NCBI GenBank assembly: GCA_946894095.1
Contig: OX335649.1
Coordinates: 16,882,001-16,946,000 of the forward strand
DNA from: Incurvaria masculella
Lineage: Eukaryota; Arthropoda; Insecta; Lepidoptera; Incurvariidae
Direction: 5' to 3'
Length of the DNA stretch: 64,000 bases
Numbering within the stretch: the stretch's first letter is position 1; every line of letters begins with the position of its first letter. Made by a program: the position numbers and the translations under genes. Shown piece by piece: positions 11,401 to 24,000 of this stretch. Below the pieces are notes generated by a model. The model was not told where the DNA came from. It saw only the letters and a list, made by a program, of their open reading frames with translations, and made no database searches.

Positions 11401-11823
11401 TTATGAGATTAGAAGGATTTTTGTTTTGTGTTGTGTAATGTCAAAGTGACGTTCATCCCTGCACATTTTTCGTTTCGGTGTTCGGGCTGGGTAGGGTTGC
11501 TTGCCTGATTCCGTTCTGTAACGGACAGTGCAGGGGGGAAAGGAACCTTATTTGCCCGAAGAAATGTTTCTGTGCAGAGAATTAAAAGAAATATGTGAGC
11601 AAACTAAAGAGTTCGGAGAAGTCGCTGCGCTCCTCTCTTTCTATAAGTGAGATGGAACCGTTCAGTTCCGATTTTGGCCACGCGCACAATAAGCTATGTG
11701 GGACTTTGCGGACCAAACAATATATAAAATTTACTGCACAGAACAAATAATATTATTTTCAGTCTGTTGTCTAAAATATCTGTGATTCCCTTGCTTTGCC
11801 ATAATTTGTGTATTTTGTTTATA
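11401..11823. promoter_or_regulatory. Upstream region of IntS5 (promoter not resolved)
   Basis: No coding sequence. It contains a fragment of the 4.7-5.1 kb inverted-repeat family at about 11,640-11,705 and an AT-rich stretch. A pyrimidine-rich run ends in ttttcag at 11,755-11,761 and could be a 5' UTR splice acceptor. No TATA or initiator can be assigned with confidence. Confidence 0.3.
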
Positions 11824-11871
11824 ATGCTTACGAAGGAGAGGAAATATATTCTCCAAGGAAGCCAGGGCTAA
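11824..11871 (+). promoter_or_regulatory. Candidate upstream ORF in IntS5 leader
   Basis: ATG at 11824 opens a 15-codon frame ending TAA at 11869-11871, seven bases before the presumed IntS5 start ATG at 11879. It counts as regulatory only if the transcript begins upstream of it, which the sequence cannot show. Confidence 0.3.
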
Positions 11872-11878
11872 AGCTGTT

Positions 11879-12099
11879 ATGAGTGCCCTAACAAGCGCCC
11901 CGGGCGCCAGCCTCTCGGCAGAGCTCAGCACCTTCATTTATTCTGTGTCACGGCGGAACTTCACCAACGCACCCGAGCTGACGCGCATCGGCGTGTCACT
12001 GCTGCGAAAGTTTCCCGCCGCTCGCGCCGCCGTGTTGGACTATTTCGGAAGCGTATTCCAGGACGCGGTCACATGCTCGGTGCAGCACGATTACGAGGT
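11879..12099 (+). CDS. IntS5: IntS5 exon 1
   Basis: MSALTSAPGASLSAELST to the HDYE region. The better donor match is GAG|GTGTGT (end 12097), but only an end at 12099 (donor GTGTTA) keeps the frame into exon 2 as called. A small missed exon is the alternative. Confidence 0.75.
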
Positions 12100-15000
12100 G
12101 TGTTAGGATTCTCTAATCGGAGTCCTTCAGATACTTTAGTTGCACATCGTAAATATCGCTATATATATTTTATTAGTCGTATTCAGAGAGTACCTGTCAA
12201 AACTTAGTATCTACGAGGGCTATTAGCACCGGACTAACCATACAAAAAACGGGTTAGTCTGGCGGATTAAAGTTAATCCACCCACTCTGAATATTAGTCG
12301 TGGGCGTTTCCACTGGTCTTCGAAAACGGTTGTAACTGTTATTGCTGATGCCGATAGCCGTTTGCGGAAACTGTTGCATAAATAAATGAAAAAAAACTCC
12401 CTCTCCCTATTCGTCTCCTTTTTTTTTGTGCAACTGCTGGACATGAATGGGTATAATGACATCTAGCACGGTTTGATCATCGTACATGAATTCTGAATCT
12501 CGAGTGCAGTGACCTGTATTCTCAACAAAAATCAAAATCAAGAAAGAGGTTTTGTTATTATGTAGTTATCGCAAACAATTAAGAAGTCAGACAAAACTTT
12601 TTATCCTCGACAAAATAATCCTCAGAAATAATAAACCACAAATAATAAATAAACATAATTATCATTTATTTTATATGCCTATTAGCATTAAGAAATACTA
12701 ATTGTTGGACTTTTTCTGTAAGTAAACCACAACGGCGGTCGTTAACAATGTAGCCTGTCTTCGACTACAGTGCGCACTATGCGCGCATTACAGTTTCGGC
12801 AGTAACCCCAGTTGCGAGAGTCGCCGGCTACAAGCCTCAACCGAGGTTACAGCTACTGCCGCCCGCCATTGCGCGAGCGAGACAGTTGCGGCTGACGGGT
12901 CATTTCGTCTAGACGGCTCGCAACCTACGGGCTTTCGTTGGCGTGGCTGACAAGGCCGTGTGCGCGATCCAGTGCGCTAAAAGAAACTTGGAGCGGCCAT
13001 ACTGCTCGGCGTAAAATGAATACTCCGATTTTACACTAGTAACAGTTATATGAACCCATTTCTCATTTCTCGTCCCATGACTACTGAATATAGCTGTAAA
13101 TGTTTAAAGGGACGCCAGAAGGATCCAACCCACATATAGTTCATTTTTGAGTTACAGGCCATTGAAGTTGAAATAGATTAGTTGACTTTTTAAATGTTTT
13201 CTCTGCCCACCTCCTTACAGTGATGCTTTCCTCCTATCCACCCATCCAATTGTTGATATTAATTTATTTTCTCCGCATTCACCTTGCAAAATATAATTAT
13301 TATGCTGATTAATATTCAATTGTATTAATGTATCTGTGAAACCACTGGAAAAATCTGTAACCGGAAGCCTTATTCTGCTAATTTATAACTGCGCGAGTTA
13401 TGTTTGTGTTTTCTCAAAACCGCATGTTTCGCGCGAAATGGTATTCTACTAGCGCAGTTTGCAAAACGCATGCGTTGTGTTTGTGTATTGTTCGCAAACT
13501 CGTAACGCGCGCTCCATGTTCTCGTGGGCCGTGTGTTTTGCCGAAAACTTGCGGTTTTGACAATTCTATTTGTCAAATTCAGAGCATCGCATCGCCGAAC
13601 TTCGAATATCACTTTTCTACATTACGTTGGCATATCGCTGTCTCTTTCTTTTCGTATGTCATATTTGAGTGATAAAATAACTGTCAAAATCGTGACAGGT
13701 TATTTTACCCTGTAGGCGGCGCGCAAGACAAACCACTCCATAGACAATAACAAAACACGTGTGTGAATTAGCTGAATACCGATTTTTGGAAACCGCACTC
13801 GAAACTTAGTGTGTTATGTTTGACGGAAACATAACTAATACGGAATGGTTTGAAATTGGACAAATAGCAGAATCGGGCTTCAGTTTGGTTAGAGTTTATG
13901 CGTGGTTACAGTTCTTGTAAATACATTTTGGTTATTTTTGTAGACCACCTACAATTTATGGATGGATGTCGAGTAGGAATGGGCACCTGAGTTTTTGTTA
14001 CAGGCCTAGCATTGTCTAACTAGACTAAAAACACTTTTTGTTTCACCTAACTATTTGTGATATCTGCATCTTTGGTGATACCCTGCCGGTTTTCATGTAT
14101 TTGGTCTTGTCAATGTGTCAAACTACACCACACTTTGGCAAAACTGATAACCAAACAGTTTTTAAAAATTTTATTTGTAAATGTATAAATTGCATTCATA
14201 TGTGCTGCTTGGAGGTTATCAGACAATCAGAAATCCAATGAAAATTCTAAGTGTCTAATCTCGAACTGAATGTTTGATAGAATGAATCAACGAGCAGTCC
14301 GTCACTTGAAGCGGCTGCGATGATTGTGCCGGAGATCTGCTCGCTGGGCGAGCCATGGGCTGCCATCATCACGCCCTGGTGCATCGCTCTCCTCAAGGAT
14401 ATCGCCACGGGGAAGGCCAACTTCTCTTGTAAGTTCCGACCGCTGAGCCTTTTTATTTATATTTCAAAGCAGAATGGACAAAATGTACAATATGAGTACT
14501 AGGAGTGGCCACGAGTAAAACATAGCGCATGACGGTTTTGACACACTTCTAGTAGGTGTGATTGCGCCTATTAATACTACGCTAAGGCATTTTGTTTTTT
14601 GTCACCAAAATCGAATTCTTGTATTAGACACTAGAATCAGCCCAAATGTAACATGAACATTTTGCATATATTTATGCAACATTACCGGTATATTAACAAT
14701 TTGAGGTTAAACAGTGACATTAAGAGCGCTCTTCGCGACTGTACTAACTCATAGCCGGGTTTAGCACAAAATCATGCTATTGTGCTCTGGAACCTTATAT
14801 AGATCAAAGAAAAAGAACGGCTCCGTGATGACAAGGATGCAACATGTCAACGCCAACTATAGCATCTTTGTCGTTGAGTAATCCACATAAAGTGTGCAAA
14901 AAATTCGAACTCTCGGAGCAGAAGGAAATACAATGATTTAAGGCCGCCTTAAATCATTGTAATGAAATTTTTGCACAATCTCTGCTCATTCAACTCAAGC

Positions 15001-18000
15001 TAATGTCTGTATATTTTAGAGGTAAGAGCAGTGAACATGTAATCCAAAGGACTCAGGTTCGAATCCTGCTTAAGACGAATGGCCAGACCAAAATATTCGC
15101 AGATTTTGTTTTTAAAAATCTGATCACGATGCTTCATGTAGACTGTCACTTTATAACCTTAAACACTTACAGTCGTATTTAGAGAGCACCTGACAAAACT
15201 TAGTACGAGATTAACACCTTACTAACCATACAAAAACTGGTTTAGTCCGGCGTACTAAAGTTAGTCCGCTCACTCTGAATATGGCTGTTAAAGTATTTTT
15301 TCTTATAGCTTTCTTCCGTTAAATAATGTGGCCTTGCTTATCAATGGGCTCTACATATATGTCATATTTATTGAAATTTACCATTGCCTGAATTCGACAT
15401 AAACCTTGCGAATTCTTAACTCTTTGATTAAAAATTGATGGCAACAGATGCCATTTCTTTGACTTTGTTTTAGTTTGATTAATATGTTCCAAATAATTAA
15501 GATGAATTAAACCCAAATGAGTTAATGCAAGAAATTTCCAGACAGATGCCATTTTGCTTTGCTGTGCTTTGCTGGTTCGGGTCCAGCCTTGCAGTATATT
15601 CGTAAAGTAGTTCTTTTTACAGGGATCTTTCTTTAATTAATGTGTCCTTGCTTCACGGTCGATTATACATACATACATGTCACATTCCTTAGAAGCCATT
15701 TCTTTTACTTTGTTCTTGTTTTTTTGTTTCAAACAAATGTTTGTTCCAATTTGTTCCAAATAATTAAGAATTAATTCCAAATTAAATTTTATTAAATAAT
15801 TTCTATGTTAGGTTAGTTTAATTAATTTGCTATTTATGACGAACTATGAGAATATAAAGTTGTGGATGTTTTGCCACTCCTAATTATAAATCCTGATAGC
15901 AATAAACCTATATTAGTCACACACTGGCGTATATTGAACTTCTGGCGAGTATGTGAGGGTGTATCAGCACCGGACTCTCCAGATTTACCTCCTTAGCACT
16001 TACTCAATACTTGCCGGGATTTGTAAATGTTGTTTGTGTTTGCAGCTTCAGCACTGCAGAGCTCGGAGCCGGTGCGGGGATTGTTGGACATGGCAACTGC
16101 AAACCTGACCCGCCTGACTGACGAGGAACGAGCCAAGTGTGTCGACATGTTGCTGGGTAATACTCCTGTCTTAAGTCTATTGGACATATTGTGTAGATCC
16201 ATCCATTTTAGAATTATGTTACCGGTTTGCAAACTTTGTGCAAACATAATTATGGACATTTTTAAAGTACAACAAAAAAATCTCTGTATGGAACATGATA
16301 TGAGTTATGGACTTCTATTATCGGTTTGCCAAAAAATCCCCTAAATAGAAAAGATATCCCATTGACCCTAAGGGCACATTTTTCAATCCTCAGATAGTAC
16401 TTATCGGACTGAGAGTACAAATTCACGTTTGTCAAAAGATGGATAGTAATTGCTAGAGAATTATATCTTCTATCACAATTATCTGACTATAATTTTACTG
16501 ATAAACATATGGACTTACTGTATCGGATGGATAAGCAGAAGCATAAATAAATCCGCCGAATAGTTACCTGGCTGTTTATCTGACTGTTGAAAAATCAGCC
16601 TTAAGTAAAGTTCTCACGTGCACACCGCAGAGAGCCGCGAGTGCGACTGGGTGGTGAGCCACGTGGCGCGCGCGTCGCCGTCGCTGGTGGTGCCGCGAGC
16701 GCTGCGGCCCGGCTTGGACAGCGAGCGGCTGCTGCACAACATGGACAACCTGCCGGCCACGCACGCGCCGCACGTGCGCGCGCGCCTGCTGCAGCTCTTC
16801 AATGTGAGTACAGAGCGGTGGGGGGCACTCGCTACACTGAGCCTAGTGTAGTAACGCAGAGAGCTGCGAGTGCGACTGGGTGGTGAGCCACGTGGCGCGC
16901 GCGTCGCCGTCGCTGGTGGTGCCGCGAGCACTGCGGCCCGGCCTGGCCAGCTAGTGGCTGCTGCACAACATGGACAACCTGCCGGCCACGCACGCGCCGC
17001 ACGTGTGCGCGTGCCTGCAGCAGCTCTTCAATGTGAGCACAGAGCGGTGGGGGGCACTCGCTCCACTGAGCCTAGTGTAGTAACGCTGTGAGCGAGAGCT
17101 GCAAGTGGGACTGGGTGGTGGGCCATGTGATGGGACCGGAAGGACGCAGTCAGTCGGCTGAGGAATGGATGGAGCCTCCTCCAAGCATTCCGACGGCACT
17201 ATTCGGGCCATACAGGCTGTGAACTTGATCTCAGCAAAATGTTTTTTGTTCGTCTTTGTATTATCATTCATTGTCAAAATTATTAAAAATCCACGCATGC
17301 ATGTCTCTTGCAAACTATGAGGAACAAGATTCGTTCACAGTTATGTGTTCTCTGTTCTATCTCTGATGATGGAATGCTCCGGTTTTTGCTCTGGGCACCT
17401 TGATATGACCTAATTGCAATGCGAAATCTTTTCTCAACAGGAGGCCATCAGTCCTGACATCCATGTGGAGAACAAGAACATAATCATCCCCTATCTGCTC
17501 AACCTGGCTTCCAAGTGTGACACCGTGCTCAAGGCGATGACACTCGATCTAGATTCTTTGTGTAAGCAATTTATTTCTGGCTTTTCATGGGAAACACTAA
17601 TTATCTATGGCTAAATGACTTCTGGACGATGGATGGTCATGTGACGAATTTTAAAACTCAAATACGCCACAGAATAACGCAATCCGTTCTGTCATCCCAT
17701 AGTAGTGCAAGCTGTATGGGATGACAGTTGGAATTTGAGTATTTTTTGACGGGACTGAGAGAAATTCGATCTGTGCTCGCCCTGCAGTTTGAATGTGACT
17801 TTCTCGCAAATAACAAAAACATTGGCTCAACAGATTTGTTGATCCAATCGGCAAGTTAATACGAAGATTTTGATGAAACATTTCATCAGAATCGTTCACG
17901 CCGTTTTAGAGTAAATATACACATACACACATCAATAATAATAATAATAAATATATACTGTGAATGATAATAATAATTCTTTATTTCAGTCAAGAAGTCC

Positions 18001-21000
18001 ATAGACATACAATATTACATTCGCAATAGAAAAAAAATATACAATACAATATCATTATTTACAATAGACATAGAAATATTATTATAGATAGATAGATTAA
18101 GCTTTACATTTAACTTGAACGTTCACTATTGATTTTCAAGTATTATGTACTACGGACAGCTGTGCTCTATTCCAGTAACGGAGAGCGTGGTCGAGCGCTT
18201 GACAGAGCTGTCGGGCAGCCCGGGCTGGGAGAGTGTCAACGTGCAACTGCTGGTGTCGCTGCTGCTGCGGGCTGACATCAGCGCCCTCTACATGCTCATC
18301 AAATACCACAGGCAGCCCTTCTGCAGGCGACTGTTGGGTATGTGCACGCCCATGTTGCTCTAGTAACGTAACAAGTGGTGTAGCGCCTGACAGCTCTGTT
18401 GGGGGGCCGGGCTGGGAAAGCGTCAACGTGCAGCTGCTGGTGTCGTTGCTGCTGCGAGCCGACATCAGCGCCCTCTACCTGTTATCTAGTACCACTTGCA
18501 GCCCGGCAGGCGACTGTTGGGTATGTGCACGCCCATGTTTCCCTAGAAAAGTAGAGAGTGGTGAAGCACCTGACAGCTCTGTCGGGCAGCCCGGGCTGGG
18601 AGAGTGTCAACGTGCAGCTGCTGGTGTCGATGCTGCTGCTGCGGGCCGACGTCAGCGCCATCTACCTGCTCATCAAGTACCACCGGCAGCTCTTCTGCAG
18701 GCGACTGTTGGGTATGTGCACGCCCGTGTTGCCCCGGTAATGTAACGAGGGGATGTAGCTCTGTCACAGTAATCTTTAAATATCTATTGTGACTGGATTT
18801 TTTGAGGTGTGGTAATTTTTATGTCAACGCAACACCCAACTCGAAGGATGACATTTCTCATGTAGATTGGGGGCCCACAGTCTTAGAGAATATTGATCCG
18901 AATCTCCTCTTGTGCTCTAAAGTACCTGTATGTGCCAGAATCCTAGAGTTGGCTGACGACATGTCCGTTCATGTTCAGAGCACGTCCTGCAGAAGTTGGA
19001 GCACGAGGCGCTGTGCGACGCCAAGATCCCGCTGCTGAACAGTGCGGCGGAGCAGGCGTCGGACGCGAGGCAGCGACTGCTCAATGGCGAGCAACTCGAG
19101 CGATACTCTCTGGCGCGCGTGCTAATCCTAGTTGGTTAGCAGTCTTAACCTACCTTGCATCAAGTGACGATTTTACACCTGAATCGATTAGATTAGAATA
19201 CCTATTTATTTAGAATAAGATGTCATGATTGGTTGTCAAGAGTGTGCTTCTTCACCATTGTATTTATAATGTTCTTTGTGAGCAGTAGTATCAAACACTG
19301 TAAACTAGTTTGTAAGTAGGTAAGACACACCGCTTGGACGCTTATCTAAATACATTTTTAAAATAAGTAACTAAGTGAAACAAAAAATTAAATCTGTTAA
19401 TACATCAATGAACTATGTACTCGATTTAGACACAGCCTAGGCAGTCTGTCTATTATAAAACAAATAAATTAAAAAAAACCTGGCCAATTTTCTTGACCAA
19501 AAACGGCGAAGTGTGCTATTGAACAGGCACATCCAAGCAGTGGAAACAAAACTTGGAGCACATCTGTAATCTTGCTGTCCAAGAAGATGTGGAGATGGCG
19601 GTTTAATCTTGTTTATATTGCAGGCACAGCAAATATGTATTGATGATTTCATTTTAAAATGACTGATGATAGGTTAGGATAGTTGGCCATCCAATGACTG
19701 AAGCAAAATGGGTTAAAATGCTTGGTGTATTGTAAACAGCATTTTCTGAAATGCAGTCACATATTTTTTTCCAGAAAGAATAAATTATTAATAGTAGTTG
19801 CGAACTGTCCAAAGTTGGACACAGAACAAAAAGCTTGTTGCTAAATACGGCTCTGAAATGTTGTGCCGTTTTGTTAGCCAAGATATTAAAAAACTAAACT
19901 CCACATTTTATTGTACATGTCCCTTGTACCCTGGAATATGCAGCTATTTTATTTATTTAATATTTTTTTAAAAAATATTTGATTCCATATAATTTTAAAT
20001 GACACCTCATTTTTCTGTTTTACGTTTTCTTGTTTTTTTAGGCTTTTCTGAGTAATTAATAAATAAATAGAATCACATAACTAGACGTTGAAAATTATAG
20101 TACAATAAATAAAATAGTAATAAAAACGAGCACACGCTTTTATTACTTAGTAAAGTGACAAATTAATTAACAGCAGAGCATTTTGTAAAAAAAAAAAACT
20201 GTGCCCTTTCAGGACACCAACTGCCATCTGAGTTCGTCAACACGCTCAGCTATCTCCTCCAGTACTCCCGCAATGACACAACCCTAGCGCTCATGGTGCG
20301 CATCATATCGGGCACCCTGGCCATGCACACCCCGAGCGACGCGACCGACGCGCAGGTCGACACGGAACGCTATCAGAACCTTATCAATGTGGCCGTAGAG
20401 AATGCTCTGAGGGATGCGACCATTGCGGATTACGAGCTGAAGAAGGTGCTGTTGAGCGAATCGAATCCCGAGGATATGAGGACTTATTTGCACAATCTGT
20501 GCTTGAATCTCACGACATTGCTAAGGTAAATATACCATACTATACGTTTATATTTTTAAGAAATATTCCAAAATTGTTTTATAGTAATCATACTTCCCTA
20601 TTTGTCTACAGATGGGAGAGCCTAAACAAAGTCTCTCACCTCCGAAATCGTCCTATCTCGAAGGCATGCCACTTCAACCTGTTTCGTCTCGGCTGCGCTT
20701 TCGAGGAGTCCTCTGGTTTGCTGCGTCGTTCCTCCGCCTGCACAACATCATCGTTGCCGCCCGCCCCAGAGTGCCGCGCGCTGGCTGCGCTGCTAGACCG
20801 GGTCGACTTGGACGGGCCTGTTGATGCCGTGCTGAAGATCACTAAAGGCACTGTGCAGTACTTCTTCCGGTGTCTGCAGGAAACTGGTTGGTAGTTTTAT
20901 GCATGGTGGGAGTGTTTTATAGTGTTGTCAGGAGAAGCCAAGTGCACTGCTGATCGAGGCTATGTATAGATGGCTTTCTTTCGCTGCTCGAGGCGGCGCT

Positions 21001-24000
21001 GCTGCGCGAGGACGGTGTGTTCGGCGGTCGCCGGGCGCCGGCGCAGCGGCTCAACGACCACTACCTCACACTTACTACCCAATAGGCACCTTAAATTACA
21101 TGCGTGGAAATTTCTACCAAAACCTTACACCTCAGATTGACTTACAATATACTGGAGAAATCATTGGATGCTAACAATATTTATTCCTTGTTATACATTT
21201 TTAATGGGTTATGAAATATCAAGAATAAACACAAAGTATAGAACTGGACCCAAATATGATTCTGCGGAAGCTCCTATAAGTGCTTCGAAAGATCAAGGTT
21301 CATTTTCATTGCCGATTATGTTGCGTGTGTGTTGTGTGTAGAGGAATGAAACAATCTCGGCAAAGTAACATGAGCTCTCATGAACCATTGTTTACTGAAA
21401 TTTTGTTTGTTAATTAGATCAAAAAGAAAGGAGAAAAGCAATCACAAGTGCATCTAGTATGAGACCCCCTGTCTCCAGAGCCCGTAGTCCTAGTCACCTA
21501 AATTGGCGTTTACGCCAAACCGATCGACTGGCGTTGTCAAATGTATGTAGAAATTGAGGAGCGCAGTGGGCTTTAAGCGGACTAACATTATTTGCGAGTC
21601 CGAGTTTGATTTGACAGCTTGCTCACCGTCGGCATAAATATGTCGACGTTGCCGTTTACTCCGCGTTTTCATACAAATCGAAAGTCCGAATTTGACTTTG
21701 AGAGCTTGAAGAAGTAAAACCACAGAATAAGTAGTATACATTTGTATGGGGTTTGACGTTTTTAAGTAACTTTGAAGTTCCGTAAACGATGATTGCATAG
21801 CGTGTCAGGAGACCGATACACAGATTGCGGATGGGCTCGATCGGCAATCCCCGTACTGAGTAGAAAATGCATAACATATTTTTCTTCTGTGCTATCACAC
21901 GGTCGTCGGCCAAGGAATGAAACAGGCCTAAGGACAATAATTCACCGAAGCGGAGCTGGGCGGAGCGCAGCGGAGATGCGTTTCAAGCAACCAATCGGGT
22001 TGCGTTATTTACCAATCTCCGCTCCGCTCAGCCTCAGTGGACACGGCTCGAGCTCCGCGCAGCGGAGGCGAGCGGAGATGTGTGCGGCGCGCTGCTAGTC
22101 TCGCCTCGCTACCCTCCTGGCCCGCACTAAACTGGCCAATATCCTCGCTCGCCGCCACCCACAGCTCAGCTCTAGCCAGCACACATCTCCGCCCAGCTTC
22201 AGTGGATACACCCAACCCGTTAGGCGTCTCCGCTCCTGTCCGCTTTGGTGGATTTTGGCCCTAAGAGCTGTGTAAGCACGCGTCGGTGTGCACAGAGGAG
22301 CTGGGCGTGATGCGCGGCGCGGCGCGCTGCTGCCGGCTGCTGCGGCGGGTGTGCGCGGCGAGCGCGGTGGCGCGCGCGGTTGCGCTGCGCTCGCTGCTCG
22401 AGGCGGCGCTGCTGCGCGAGGACGGCGTGTTCGGCGGCCGCCGGGCGCCGGCGCAGCGGCTCAACGACCACTACCTCATACTTAACAATAGGAAGCACGT
22501 GAGTGTGGGCACTGTCTACGGCAGGGTTTCTTCACCTGGGGCCCATGGACCCCTTGGAGGTCCTTGGCATCAGTGCTAGGGGTCCATGGCAAGAGTGCTC
22601 TGGGTCCATGTCCAATATGATTAGAATGAACACTGTGTGTGATCGATTAAAAAAATAATAAGTATATATCTTTGCTTTTTCTGTAATAATAAATAAATAG
22701 TAGTTTTCTTAAAATGCCTTTTTTTTACCTTCAAGTGAGTACGGAAGGGGTCCGTAAATTCCGCAAGGTGTACAAAAAGGTTAACAAACCCTGGTCTAAG
22801 GTGTTTACGGACATTGGTTTGGTCGGGGATTTAACTGAGATGAATTGAAATGTCTCTAACGGAAATTATTTATACTATAATGGCAAATGCGACGGTAACT
22901 GTAATCCAAATTTTTAAATTGTTGCCGCTGTCCTTATTTTTTTTATTAGAAATGGATTGAGTCCTTTGCCGATTGTTGTGCTGAGGAGATATGATATGTA
23001 TGTTTAAAATAGTTCCACTGTATCTCTCGCCGTGCATGTTGCAAGAGTCAGCTTTGTGTTTGTGCTCTATTTGGTACTTAAATGAATCTGAAAAATGCGT
23101 AAAATGCTTTGCTTCTGTCGGGTGTCCCACGACACCTCAAGTAATTTTAGGGTTCCGTAACTAAAGGGTGGCAACGGAACCCTAATACTAAGCATCCGCT
23201 GTCCGTTCGTTTTAAATTTATCTAAAAACAGAAAATTACATTTAACAGCTTGCTTTGCAGCAAGCTGCTGATTCAGCTACTCACAAAAATTTATTCAAGA
23301 GTGCTGTTCGAGATGCACACCAAAAATCCCAGATTGGGCATTCAGAGAATCTAGTGCTGAAAACTAAACTTGTAATACAAAAGAGAGTTTTTTTTTGTAA
23401 TGTGCCACCAACAATTCCACATATATTCTGTGCAGGGTCCACTGACGCAGTTGACTCAGAGCCACACGTCTGTGTTCCACGCGGGGATCATCGGCAAGGG
23501 GGCACAGAAGCCGGCGGGCGTCGGACCCGCCGCCGCCGTCGACGACGCTCTGGCTTCGCCGCTGACTACCGAGATCGAGCTTCTCATGGGGGCACTCATG
23601 TCTTGTATGGTGAGTTCTTCTGTCTTTTACCATCACCAAGGTGAGATTCAATTTTAGGCTGATTACTATCAATAAAAATCAACACTCGCATGCTTTTACT
23701 GCATGTTTTTATTTTCTATAGCGCATCATAATTATGGGAAAAATCATAGATGACAGCTGTAATTTTTTTAGTTTCACCACACTTACATAATATTAAATAT
23801 AGATATGACATTTTAATAGTGTTTTCTTATTGTGCTACCATTTCGTCACTTTTGGATTCGTAACATTTATCGTGTTCGCACTGTTAACTCTGTATCATTA
23901 CCTCTTGAATGTGAACAACTTTGACCCGCGGTCGATCAAGATATCACTGAATGAGGTTTTATTTGATGACTAAAACTAATTTTTTAAATGTTGCACCATT

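Noticed and set aside
16641..17091. Arg/Ala-rich frames on both strands
   Set aside because: Alternate frames of IntS5 exon 4 and its copies; high GC explains the lack of stops.
18547..18711. Third exon 6 copy as a mutually exclusive exon
   Set aside because: No phase-compatible acceptor, and an in-frame TAG before the conserved part; kept only as a finding to test.
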